Source of the DNA: Valencia hispanica
Lineage: Eukaryota > Chordata > Actinopteri > Cyprinodontiformes > Valenciidae
Assembly (NCBI GenBank): GCA_963556495.2
Contig: OY747716.1
Location: 11,174,571-11,238,570, forward strand
Direction: 5' to 3'
DNA length: 64,000 nucleotides
Shown: in pieces, positions 21,256 through 32,353 of the stretch
Numbering within the stretch: the stretch's first letter is position 1
Layout: every line of letters starts with the position of its first letter
The notes under the pieces: model-generated
Database searches by the model: none
Seen by the model: the letters and a program-made list of their open reading frames with translations, nothing else
Told to the model about the DNA's origin: nothing
Program-made: the position numbers and the translations under genes

Positions 21256-23120
21256 TTATGAATTAAAATTTCTCAGATACCAGTCAGACTGGAAAACCTG
21301 TCAGACAGCTCTTGCAGAACAGTGTTGACAAAGACATTGAAAACCATGCACCTTAAGTGCCTCTCGTTTTTTTTTTTTTTCTTTTTTTTTTTTTTAAGAT
21401 GAGCAGTGCTGGAATTGTCATCTTGGAACCTCTTTTGCTTCCTAAATCGTCTCTCTTTGAATTCTGGAGAAGCATCCATTTCAATGGCTATCCTGCGTGC
21501 AATGTCAAGTGACTTCTGGTAGCCCTCTTCTCTATACTTTAGTAAAAACATTTTCAGAGAATTGTTTCTCCAATAGCAGTGTCCATTTAGACCTCTGTTG
21601 CTTGTAGTGCCTTGCTTGCAAAGTTGATCTCTTACAATAGGTCATACCAAACTAGGAGGCACACAAGGAGGCCTCTAAGACAGTTTTGCTGTCTCCTGCC
21701 ACTTCAAGCTTTTTGAAGAACATCTAGCTTCCCCCCCCCCCCCCCCCCAACTGGAAACGTACAGCTTTGACAGAGTTGAGCTTTGCTTCCCACCTGGTAT
21801 CACTCAGAGGCTTCAGTGTGATATCAACAAATTCCTTGAGAATATCCCACCTTCACAGAAGACGAAAAGATGTACAATCTTTGAAGAGTGCCAAAGAAGG
21901 TTAGACACTCACTGTTGGATGAGGCTGCATCACATTACAAAAGGTTCAGGCTGTGGCAACAGCAGGGGACGAACCGAGCCTCTGGACATCTCTGTTGCAT
22001 TAAAGCTTGGACACCCTTGTTTATTCCCCTCATTACCTTTAGCCCCTACAATTAGCCAACTCCAGCCCCAGCCTATCCAGCACCCCTGTTATTGTAACTG
22101 TAAGTCCTTTCCGAGTTGTGTCCTTCACAGGAGTCAACCCAACAAAAGACAGTATTAGTGACCTTCTCATCTGTATGAATGAATATTGTATGATAACTGA
22201 GGCCTGCTCTTGCTTTGAAATATCAGATGTGCAGACAAATTCCACTGCAAAGTACTTGAAGGCTTTGATCTGGGGACAGATTTTACCGAAAACAAATTCT
22301 GATATTGAATCTAAAAATTCATTTTGAGTGCACCAAGACAGATATCCGATGGAGGGGTTTTGTTTGTTCTTTGAGGTAGCCTTTCTAAGATGTTCTGCCA
22401 GTGTGACATACCGTTCGATGAGCTCTAGGACACCCAGAAAATTAAAATTTTTAGGATTTCCTATCTGCATTTTTCCCTTCTGTGGCAAGTTTCTCTCTGC
22501 AAGGAAGAGTATGCAGTCGATCACCCAAGTCAACACTTTTCTCCTGTGTGCCTTTTCAGCTGCCATGGCTCTTTGCAATTCATCTTCAATAGTTTACATA
22601 CCTAGGCGTACCTATGCGTATGCGTGATGCCAATTCTTTCCACATCAGATAAGCATTTATGTTATAAACAGTGGTTTCATGGTGCTCCAGTGTTTTTATA
22701 AGACACTGCAAGTTATTATACCCCACCATAAGGCGTGCGTCAGCTACTCTAGTTTCACTAAAAAGCTTACATGCAAAACAATAGATTCTGTTAGTGTTGT
22801 AGTACAGTAAACAATCCTGTTCCGCTTTCTCTCCATTAGACAGTAAATGAAAACAGTGTGCTTTTGAAAAACACCTTTTACTCTTATCTGATCTTACATA
22901 TGGCCCATCAGAACCTATTGTGTGGGCCATTCTGGACCATGTACTGCCATTTCATGAGGTGAAGGCAATTCTGATTGATCTTCTGAGTAAGGTCTTGGCC
23001 CAGCCCTCTTCTCTGCACTTCTCTCTTCCTCTCCCTCATCCTGTGGACCTCTCTGTTCCAAATTCTCCTCTGTGGTGATTGTCTTGCCTCGTCTGTCTGC
23101 ACTTATTTTCCTACGTGATG
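21256..23120 (-). pseudogene. hAT transposase relic, ZMYM1/TTF-type zinc finger family
   Basis: The minus strand reads, from 22930 downward, a TTF-type zinc finger (KRCFSKAHCFHLLSNGEKAE…IYCFACKLF), then a long helical part (22578-22039) and a hAT core piece read near 22020-21900 as GVQALMQQRCPEARFVPCCCHSLNLL, a typical position of the Cys/His-rich catalytic-domain text. The C-terminal remnant is near 21550-21273. Several stops and deletions separate the parts and the terminal repeats were not found. Such proteins derive from hAT cut-and-paste transposases; some relatives are domesticated, but this one is clearly broken. Confidence 0.72.
21731..21748 (+). repeat. Homopolymer C18 tract
   Basis: Eighteen consecutive C residues inside the hAT relic. 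Likely unstable in replication and sequencing. Confidence 0.9.
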
Positions 23121-23134
23121 TCATCAATTTCAAG

Positions 23135-23245
23135 CAAATTAAATTCAGTTTATTTATATAGCACCGATTCACAACAGATGTCATCTCAAGGCACTTAACA
23201 AGAAAAGTCATTTCAATACAATCACACAAACATTCCATATAAAGC
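23135..23245 (-). mobile_element. L2-a 3' end fragment
   Basis: Matches the 3' terminal 100 bases of the L2-a family in reverse (caaattaaattcagtttatt… through aaacattcc). No protein. Confidence 0.8.
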
Positions 23246-24005
23246 CCTTACCATACAATTTTTTATTTAGCTCTTTCAATATGAAAAGTACAGTCAGCCA
23301 AAGTACTGTACAGTAGGAATAAATGCCGTAATATAAATAAATATAATAATGTGAATATACCTACACATACATACAGATGTGTGAAAGAGTAAAAAAGGGG
23401 TAAGAAACAATAAACTAGATAAAAGGAGATAATAAAATCAAAAAGTAAAGATCATATCATTGATAAAATAAAAACTGTACAATCAATAAGAGAAAAAATG
23501 CCTAAAACCCTTTTTTAAATGCACTAGGAGCTATAAAAGACATCCATTTCTAAGAAGCCCTCGTAAATTAGAGGATGTTAAGGCTGATGAAAAGCCAAGC
23601 TAAAATAGTGTGTCTTCAGGTGAGTTTTAAAAACATTTATAGAAGAGGATTGTTTGACCTCAAGGGGAAGGTCATTCCAAAGTCTCGGAGCAACAACAGC
23701 AAAGGCTCTTTTGCCACGGAATCTAGAACGTACCTTTGGGACCTGCAGAAGAAGCTGATTGGCAGACCTTAGTGCACGGGAAGAGTGATACAGGTGGAGC
23801 AATTCAGACAAGTAAGACGGAGCAAGACTGTTTAGTGATTTAAAGACAAACAAAAGGGTTTTAAACTGAATTCGAAACTGAACTGGCAACCAGTGTAAAC
23901 GACTCTATACAGGCGTTATAGGAGCTCTTTTGTTTGTGCGAGAAAGAAACCTCGCAGCTGCATTTTGTGTAAGCTGAAGAAGGGCAAGGGAAGCTCTAGA
24001 AACCC
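23246..24005 (-). mobile_element. L2-like LINE fragment, C-terminal end and 3' region
   Basis: A minus-strand frame at 23889-23578 reads FRIQFKTLLFVFKSLNSLAP, then YLSELLHLYHSSRALRS and APRLWNDLPLEVK, the C-terminal region of an L2/CR1-type reverse transcriptase, close to the family copy at 42650-42930 but not the same. The AT-rich part 23246-23530 should be its 3' UTR. Truncated and inactive. Confidence 0.75.
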
Positions 24006-24009
24006 CAAT

Positions 24010-24215
24010 CACATTAGCTGCTCAAGGGGACACTGGGAGAACATGCAAACTCCACACAGAAAGGCCCTTTTGCAGTTCAAATAGGATGAAATGCCGATTA
24101 TGCGGGGGAGCAAACACACCGTCAGCACCCACAGCATCCCCCGGTGGTAATCCCACCCGGGACCTTCTAGCTGTGAGGTGAGCTGGGCTACCAGCTGCAC
24201 CACCGTGCTCCCCTA
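24010..24215 (-). mobile_element. tRNA-derived SINE fragment
   Basis: On the minus strand, 'cacggtggtgcagctggtagc' (24207-24187) is an A-box-like start and 'ggtcccgggtgggattacc' (about 24167-24149) a B-box-like segment, followed by 'ggagtttgcatgttctccc'. This is the same class as the complete copy at 53128-53501. It is a pol III-derived retroposon, not a tRNA gene. Confidence 0.65.
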
Positions 24216-24824
24216 CAAACCCACATTTTAAATGGAGCCTGAGAGGGTTTATATTGCTGTCAAACCACTCAGCAAACTCTGAACCACTTTCCGAAGCAGT
24301 CCAGTAGTACAGCCGGGCTTCAGACGTCATCGTTTACGGCTCCTCCCCTAAATGAAGCAGGCCTTGATACACGCTTTGTGGAAACGCCCCCTCCACTGTT
24401 CGACACACGCTTCATAGCCTCGGCACACATTGTAACATCACTAATTACATGCTTTCACGTGGTTTACATTACATTTAAAGTATGTTTAAAGCTTTAAATG
24501 TCGACTTTACATTAGAAATGGCCACATATGTGCATTGTTAGCTTAGCATGGAGCCGTTAGCTCAAGGGGGTCCGCATTCTCGTGTTAAGCATTGACTTGT
24601 ATCCCCAAGAGCCCAGCTTCATAAAACCATTCTAACCAGGAGTTAAACTAAGACAATTCTTACAACCATAAAGTAGCAAAGCTTATCTAAACCCTAGTTA
24701 TAAAACTACTACTTATATAACTGTTTTATTGCTCAAAAAAGTTATCATACTGGATTATTTTCTTTCTCCAGTACCTTCTAGCAGTACTTTTGACATCTTT
24801 GAGAAGACTGAAATCGTCATGTTT
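24216..24824. other. Unassigned intergenic sequence
   Basis: No gene is supported. About 24300-24420 has a CG-containing stretch ('cacacgcttcatagcctcgg') that may belong to a hAT-type repeat, but I could not identify ends. Confidence 0.35.
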
Positions 24825-25325
24825 CAAGGCTATAAATAGGACCCAAATGCAGCAAAATACAAAATAAGGATGATTTAATAACAAAAACACAAGGAACGGG
24901 AACTTACGGGACTCAGGAGGGTACAGGCAGCGAACAGAGCAGAACAGGAATCAAAACGAGGAACAACGAGGGCAGGAACCGGCAAGGGAAAGGTGACGAC
25001 GAACCAGCGAGTTGTGACTGAAAGAGGACCGAATTTATACTGAGGGAGAGTGTGAGGATGTGAGCAGAGAGAGCTAGGGATCAATTAGGGAAACCGGTTG
25101 CAGCTGAGAGGGAGTGAGCAGGTGGAAATGATCAGCTGGGAGAGGAGGTGAAGTGGCTGGGAGACAGAAAACCAGAAAGATCTCAGGAAACTAACTAAAG
25201 ACAAGACTACGGGGAAACCAGAAAGTACAGAAATGACAGGAAGGAGCCTAGGAATAAACTAACATGAAAAATGGAAGAAAATAAGGAAAATAACCAACAA
25301 AAGACAAACACCTAGGAATCCTAAC
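24825..25325. repeat. Purine-rich dispersed repeat starting with GACCCAAATGC
   Basis: Second copy of the repeat type seen at 10400-10890, opening with 'ggacccaaatgcagc' and followed by purine-rich text with many 'cagga' and 'ggga' words. No protein. Confidence 0.5.
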
Positions 25326-25332
25326 AGAAATA

Positions 25333-26460
25333 GGAAGTCCACAAAATGCCATTAAAAGCCTTCACTTGATCCAAAATGCGGCAGCAAGAGTTCTGATGAA
25401 TATTAAAAAGAGAGATCACATTTCTCCTGTTTTAGCTTCCCTTCATTGGCTCCCTGTTAAATCCAGAATATAATTTAAGATCCTTCTTCTTACATACAAA
25501 GCCCTTAATAATCAAGCTCCATCATACATCAGATATCTAATTGTTCCATATGTTCCTAACAGAGCACTTTGCTCTCAGACTGCAGGTTTACTTGTAGTTC
25601 CTAGGATTTCTAAAAGTAGAATAGGAGACAGATCTTTTAGTTATCAGGCTCCTCTCCTGTGGAACCAGCTCCCAGCTTTAGTCCGTGAGGCAGACACTCT
25701 GTTTACTTTTAAGGCCAGGCTTAAAACTTTCCTTTTTGATAAAGCTTATAGTTAGAGTGGCTTAGGTCATCCTGAGCTATCTCTGTAGTTATGCTGCTAT
25801 AGGCTTAGACTGCTGGAGGACAGACTTACCAATTTTCTTCACTCTGCTACTTCCTTTTCTCTTACTACTCTCCAGTTGTATTACAGTACATTCTGTTATT
25901 TCGACTGTTAAATTTGTTTTCTCTCAGTGTTTTTCTCCCCATAGAAGATATACCTGGTCTGGTATCCTGCTTGGCTGCAATGCCCTGTTGGATGGGGGCA
26001 TCGACTGGGATGATCCTCTCAGTAACTGAACATCCACTGTGTCCTGTTATCAACTTTTTACTTTCTGTAACATAGAAATTACTCATATGTCAGATCTTCT
26101 GTTCCTTCTGTGTTCTGCTGTCTTCTCAAACCCCCAGACGGTCGTGGCAGATGGCCGCTCCTACTGAGCCTGGTTCTGTTGGAGGTTTCTTTCTGTTAAA
26201 GGGGAGTTTTTCCTCTCCACCGTCGTTACATGCTTGCTCAGTATGAGGGATTGCTGAAGGATTGCTGTGGTTGGAAATCTGCCCAACCTCACGCCAATGA
26301 CTGACGCAATCTGCTGGGATTCCTTAAATAGGAAACTTTTAACTGATTGGAATGTTTGTATAATTGTATTGAAATAACTTCTTGTTAAGTGCCTTGAGAT
26401 GACATCTGTTGTGAATTGGCGCTATATAAATAAACTGAATTGAAAATAAACTGAATTGAA
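25333..26460 (+). mobile_element. L2-a LINE, 3' end copy
   Basis: Begins within reverse transcriptase C-terminal text (SPQNAIKSLH-type reading) and continues through the 3' UTR to a tandem tail near 26440-26460. It is closely similar to 40-1255 and to the reverse of 26946-28000. 5'-truncated and noncoding in effect. Confidence 0.87.
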
Positions 26461-26945
26461 ATAGTGAAATCCATGATGCAGTTGGATACAATAATCATGA
26501 TGGGGAGAAGGTGTGTGCTGTTTCTTACCTTGTTATCTAGGCTCATTTATTTTGATTGATTTTTAAGGGTTCAAATGTCTAAAAATGACTCAATATGGAT
26601 CATGTTGTTATGTGATGCTGGTAGGGGACAAAGGGAGAGAGTCGCCGCATCATGTTTTGATATTAATCATATAGTTTTTATTAAATATAATTTAATAAAA
26701 AATAAATGTCTAATGTCTAATTCTACGTCCTTGGCTCAAATGTATGCCTGCGGCGACGCTAAATGAGCCAACAGGTTCAGCGCTTAAAAACACTTTAAAC
26801 CAACTATGAACAAGTTCTAACTCTTTAAGAACTCTTATTTTCCCTATTTAGCTGCCCAGACACAAGATTAGCATAAATGAACCGGTTCAGTCCTACTTTG
26901 CTTTGAGGGAGGTCCAGTCTACGAAGAGTATAGCAAAATGTGCCC
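26461..26945. other. Unassigned spacer between two L2-a copies
   Basis: About 480 bases of AT-rich sequence without a recognisable gene. It separates two L2-a copies in opposite orientation, so the region 25333-28935 forms a large inverted repeat. Confidence 0.4.
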
Positions 26946-28935
26946 ATAGTTCAATTCAATTCAATTCAGTTTATTTATATAGCGCCAATTCACAACAGAT
27001 GTCATCTCAAGGCACTTAACAAGAAGTCATTTCAATACAATTATACAAACATTCCAATCAGTTAAAAAGTTTCCTATTTAAGGAATCCCAGCAGATTGTG
27101 TCAGTCATTGGCGTGAGGTTGGGCAGATTTCCAACCACAGCAATCCTTCAGCAATCCCTCATACTGAGCAAGCATGTAGCGACAGTGGAGAGGAAAAACT
27201 CCCCTTTAACAGGAAGAAACCTCCAACAGAACCAGGCTCAGTAGGAGCGGCCATCTGCCACGACCGTCTGGGGGTTTGAGAAGACAGAGCAGAACACAGA
27301 AGGAACAGAAGATCCGATATAAGAGAACTTTCTATGTTACAGAAAGTAAAAAGTTGATAACAGGACACAGTGGATGTTCAGTTACTGAGAGGATCATCCC
27401 AGTCGATGACCCCCGTCCAACAGGGCATTGCAGCCAAGCAGGATACCAGACCAGGTGTATCTTCGATGGGGAGAAAAACACTGAGCGAAAACAAAGTTAA
27501 CAGTCGAAATAACAGAATGTACTGTAATACAACTGGAGAGTCGTAGGAGAAAAGGAAGTAGCAGAGTGAAGAAAATTGGTAAGTCTGTCCTCCAGCAGTC
27601 TAAGCCTATAGCAGCATAACTACAGAGATAGCTCAGGATGACCTAAGCCCCTCTAACTATAAGCTTTATCAAAAAGGAAAGTTTTAAGCCTGGCCTTAGA
27701 AGTAAACAGAGTGTCTGCCTCACGGACTAAAGCTGGGAGCTGGTTCCACAGGAGAGGAGCCTGATAACTAAAAGATCTGCCTCCCATTCTACTTTTAGAG
27801 ATCCTAGGAACTACAAGTAAACCTGCAGTCTGAGAGCGAAGTGCTCTTTTAGGAACATATGGAACAATTAGATCTCTGATGTATGATGGAGCTTGATTAT
27901 TAAGGACTTTGTATGTAAGAAGAAGGATCTTAAATTCTATTCTGGATTTAACAGGGAGCCAATGAAGGGAAGCTAAAACAGGAGAAATGTGATCTCTCTT
28001 TTTAATATTCATCAGAACTCTTGCTGCCGCATTTTGGATCAACTGAAGGCTTTTAATGGCATTTTGTGGACTTCCTGATAGTAAAGAATTACAGTAGTCC
28101 AGCCTTGAGGTAACAAATGCATGGACTAGTTTCTCAGCATCACTCCTGGACAGGATGTTTCTAATTTTAGCAATATTCCGGAGGTGAAAGAAAGAAATCC
28201 TAGAAACCTGTTTAATATGGGATTTAAATGTCAAGTCTTGGTCAAAAATAACGCCGAGGTTCTTTACGTTATTACTGGGGGACAATTTAATGCCATCCAG
28301 ATGAAGTGATTGACTAATCAGTTTCTGTTTAAGAACTTCTGGTCCAAAGACAGCAACTTCTGTCTTGTCAGAATTTAAAAGCAAAAAGTTTAGGGTCATC
28401 CATGCTTTTATGTCTTCCAGACATGCCTGTAATCTACCTAACTGACTGGGTTCATCAGGATTTATGGATAAATATAGTTGTGTATCATCGGCATAGCTGT
28501 GGAAATTTATCCCATGCTGTCTAATGATTCTACCAATTGGAAGCATATATATGGTGAAAAGAATTGGTCCAAGGACAGAACCCTGTGGAACTCCACAAGT
28601 AACCCTTGAGAGTGAAGATGATTTATCATTTAGATGAACAAACTGGAATCTATCAGACAAATATGATTTAAACCAGCCTAGTGCTGTTCCTTTGATCCCT
28701 GCAACATGTTCAAGCCTTTCTAAGAGAATATTATGATCGACTGTGTCAAAAGCAGCACTGAGATCTAACAAAACCAGAACAGACACCAGTCCATTATCTG
28801 AGGCCATGAGAATATCATTAGTAACCTTCACCAGTGCTGTTTCAGTGCTATGATGAGCTCTAAAACCTGACTGAAACTCTTCAAACAGCTCGTTACTGTT
28901 TAGATGTTCACAGACTTGATTATTTGTAATAATAT
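26946..28935 (-). mobile_element. L2-a LINE with long reverse transcriptase reading frame
   Basis: Minus-strand copy. The tail is at 26946-26970, the 3' UTR at about 26970-27650, and an open frame covers 28930-27653. That frame shows [40 protein letters not shown] and YADDTQLYL, all reverse transcriptase motifs intact, then SRLDYCNSLLSG and LHWLPV. The endonuclease and ORF1 are missing because of 5' truncation near 28935. The first ~50 residues of the open frame upstream of that point come from flanking DNA. Reverse transcriptase motifs are intact, but the copy cannot be autonomous. Confidence 0.88.
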
Positions 28936-29415
28936 TATTTGTAAATAATATAATTAAAGTTGAGCAAGACAGGGAAGAGTTAGGAAACCTGCGCAGGATT
29001 TTTAGGACCATGGGTCCCAACTGCAGGCCGGATGGCTTGCAGGTTGACGTCGTATCGAACTGTCTTGGATCTGTCCTGATATAACCCAGCTGGATACACA
29101 AACTGCAAAAGGGGCACTTCGAAGCTTTGAAATGACAGTTCTGCCCGGTCCAGCGGGTCAGAACAAAAGAGAATTTTCACCGGTGAGACGTCCTCTGTGT
29201 AGCAGAAGTTCTGCTGAGAACAATTTGAAATGGCCGCCAGCACCATTCTTATAGCCCTTTGGCCGTGATGTTAATGTTAATGTCACCATTGGTGGCCACA
29301 GACCAATAGGAGTGTGTTGGGAAATGTGGTCTGCTCAGTCCATCTGGGAAAATGGCTTCCAGTCGTCCAACAGTCTGTACAGTTCGTTTGTGGAAAATGG
29401 GGCCCCATCACAAAG
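28936..29415. other. Unassigned sequence 5' of the truncated L2-a
   Basis: No gene is seen. The minus strand has a TATA-like 'ctataagaa' near 29250 and GC-rich words on either side, which could be part of an LTR or promoter, but no second copy or boundary is visible in this window. Confidence 0.3.
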
Positions 29416-29417
29416 AA

Positions 29418-29596
29418 ATGGCTCCTTCCTAAAGAAAAGCTATACTATACCCTTCTTCTGGGGTATATTCTCAGCAGTATATTAAACAAATCAGGTCTCT
29501 ATAAAAGGAACCACTCTCTGATGGATCTACACCTCACACTCATCTTCTGGAGTGATAGCACTTAGCTGCATATTCAACAAAAACAACTTAAATAAA
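29418..29596 (+). repeat. Direct repeat, left copy
   Basis: About 175 bases from 'aaatggctccttcc' to 'aaacaacttaaataa' recur at 29942-30116 with roughly one difference per 12 bases and in the same orientation. Confidence 0.8.
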
Positions 29597-29941
29597 ATTA
29601 TGTATTGCACAGAAATGCCTCCCTAAATATATTTTTTAAACATTTGAAATGTTCTAAAAACAAGGTATCAACAGTACTGCATTATTTGTGAATCCCTGAC
29701 AGTGTATTTTCTATTCTTGGCATGATATAAAACAAACACATCCAATCCCTGACATGAAAACTATTTTAGAACCATTGTTCTATGGTGTACAAAAAACAGA
29801 TGAAAAATTAAATCTGGTAAAGCTATACTGACACATTTTCTGCTTTGCATACTTAGCACCATGTAAAAGTAAGAACAATAATAATAATATAAAATTTATC
29901 TGATAGAGAAATCACTTATCCGTGGAAAACAGTATATTACA
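29597..29941. other. Spacer between direct repeats
   Basis: AT-rich spacer of about 345 bases. No gene, tail or motif recognised. Confidence 0.4.
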
Positions 29942-30116
29942 AATGGCTCTTTTCCAAAATAAAAGCTATACTATACCCTTCTTCTGGGGTATATTCTCAG
30001 CAGCATATTAAACAAATCAGGTGCTTATAAAATGAACCACTATCTGATGGAGCTACCCCTTACACTCACCTTCTGGAGTGCTAGTACTTAGCTGCATGTA
30101 CAACAAAAACAAGTTA
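29942..30116 (+). repeat. Direct repeat, right copy
   Basis: Second copy of the 29418-29596 repeat. It lies directly beside the end of the hAT relic. Origin unknown: local duplication, or ends of a small LTR-type element. Confidence 0.8.
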
Positions 30117-30164
30117 AATAACAGGCCCGCTTAAATACAAACCAAAACTCAAGTTTACTCAATT

Positions 30165-32060
30165 TCTATGTTTTTCTTCGGAAAAATGCGGATGTCCACA
30201 TGTTCTGCTGACAGTACGGATCTGCTTAATGTGACAATGTCACCTGCTGTGTAAAACACCCTCTCACTTAGGAAAGAGGTTCCAGCTACAACCAAGTAAC
30301 ACTGTGCCAGCTTGGAAAGATGAGGGTACGAGCTGTGATGTTCCTTCCACCATCTCAGTGGGTTATCATCTGTGGGAATGCAGTCTGCTCACCTGTACAA
30401 GTTTATTTTCCTCCTCTGCAGCTTCGGCTGCAGACCTGGTCATTGGCTCCTGTGCCATGAACTGTTCTCCAAACAACTCCTTCATGGCCGACTTCTTCTC
30501 TGGTGGAGATGTTGATGGTGAATCTGAGGAGTTTGTTGCTTGAGTCTCTGCGGATATGGCTGTGTCTGTGGTGCCTGCGGCTTGGTCCTGAGAAAATATA
30601 AACAAACTGTTTATTGTATTTGTTTAAATAATATTTACAAATCATGCAGTAGCAAAATACGATTTCACAAATTAATAAAAGTGGCAGGATCATGGATGCC
30701 GTTGGAGATGACGCTTCACACATCATGATTGTCACAGTCTTTAGGGTTTTCATTACTGCAACAAGATTTTCATCCAGTGTATGTTCATTCTGAGTTAGAC
30801 TCTGAATGTTCTTCATACTCTTCTTCACAGTGTTGTCGGCCATAGCAGCATACACTGCAGCTTTCTGTTCAAGGTATCTTTTCAACATATCATGGGAGGA
30901 GTTCCACCTAGTTGGAACATCTTGGATCAGGTATTTTTTCACTAAGCTGTAACAGCTGCTGTTTTCTCTTAAACACATTGTATCCTGTTGTACTTCTGTG
31001 AAAGAACGTGACATTTTTTCTCATCTTTGCCAAGAGATGGGAAACCTTCTGCACTGCCATTCCTTTCTGAGCAGCTATATCAATTGTATGCACAAAGCAT
31101 CCAATTTGTGGTCCCAACTCAGGAGCTGTGACAGCATTACCTATGTTCCTGGCATTGTCAGTAGTTACAGGTATAGTCACATTTGGTCACACTAACTTCC
31201 AATCCTCCACAGCTTCTGCCAGACCTTTGGCTAAGTCGTCAGTGGCTTGACTTTCGATGAGGCGTGTCTGCAAAACACGGCTTTTCATCTGCCATTCCGG
31301 ATCAATGTAATGTGCAGTGACGGTCAGGTAGCTCTGTGTAGCTCTTGACATCCAGTCCTCTGTGGTCAGAGCAACAGCGGGTGCTGCTGACACTGCCGTC
31401 TCTAATTTGGCTTTTGCCTCCTTGTAAAATGCAGGAACTGCGGTATCGGTGAAATAGGTTCGTGAAGGAATATTGTTATGGGGCTCAAGTACTCTCAGTA
31501 TCTCCTGAAACCTGGTGTTGTCCACAACAGAAAAGCGTTGCATGTCAACAGCAATAAAAGTAGCAATTGCCCTGTCTATTTCTTTTGTCCTCTAAGAATC
31601 ATGTGCTAAAGGCTGTCTAAATGACTGAGGTAAAGTTTGTAGTATGGTTGCTTGTTTTTGTTGTTTCTGTCTGCTTCCACTTATCTTTGCACCAGGGTGA
31701 TGTTGGCGTAAATATTCGTTGTGTTTGCACCGATCTAATTGAACAATGTGTGGCACATCCGACATACTTTTGTCCACGACGAGCTTACCATCAGGGTCAT
31801 GCTTCATATGAAAACCAAAATAGTTCCTGATGGGGGCTTTTGGTTTAACCCCCTGCTGGAACCAGCGGTCCTCCTCTGCTGCAGATGTTACGCGGGTGTT
31901 TGGCAGCCCCGAGTCCGCCTGGAGGCCCAGTGATGGATTCTCCCCCCACAGCTTCGCCGGGCTGGCAGGGAATGGTGTTCGCAAGCTGTGCACTGCTGGC
32001 GGCGGCACCCAGGACTGCAGGTGAGTGGAGGCATGGTGGGGGAGAAGTAATCTGCGCTTC
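30165..32060 (-). pseudogene. hAT transposase relic, ZBED-like
   Basis: Reading down the minus strand: a degenerate BED-finger region (YFGFHMKHDPDGKLVV…HNEYLRQHHPG, about 31850-31680) that has lost most of its zinc ligands; the core at 31543-31187 (ALTTEDWMSRATQSYLTVTAHYID) and 31180-30908 (VTTDNARNIGNAV), matching the first two catalytic-region blocks of hAT enzymes; WNSSHDMLKRYLEQ near 30890; and a C-terminal dimerisation region read near 30360-30170 (PLRWWKEHHSSYPHLSKLA, LSERVFYTAGDIV). A stop near 31190 and frameshifts near 30900 and 30600 break it. A relative of ZBED genes, but not a working one. Confidence 0.8.
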
Positions 32061-32353
32061 CCACCGATTAAAACGATCCGGTAAAAAACGTCCTGGTTAT
32101 TAATAAGTCAGTGGTGTTAAAAATCACATGGCGAACCATCAAAGATGTTTTTCCTTGTCTGTCTGCTGAAGGAGGAGCAGCTGCTCTCTGTCTCTCTCCA
32201 GATCCGTTCACTTATTTTCTTTTATTTTATTTTCTGTTTGCTTTTCTTGTTTTCTTTCTTAACCTTTTCTTAGTTACTTCATTTTCCCAGCCCCTGGAGT
32301 TACTGTATTGGACCAGATCTCTTCTTGGATTACTTTTCTATGGACTTATCAAC

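Noticed and set aside
22039..22578. Possible domesticated hAT gene on the minus strand
   Set aside because: The 179-residue frame is only the middle of a ZMYM1-like transposase; neighbouring domains are in other frames with stops, so no intact gene exists.
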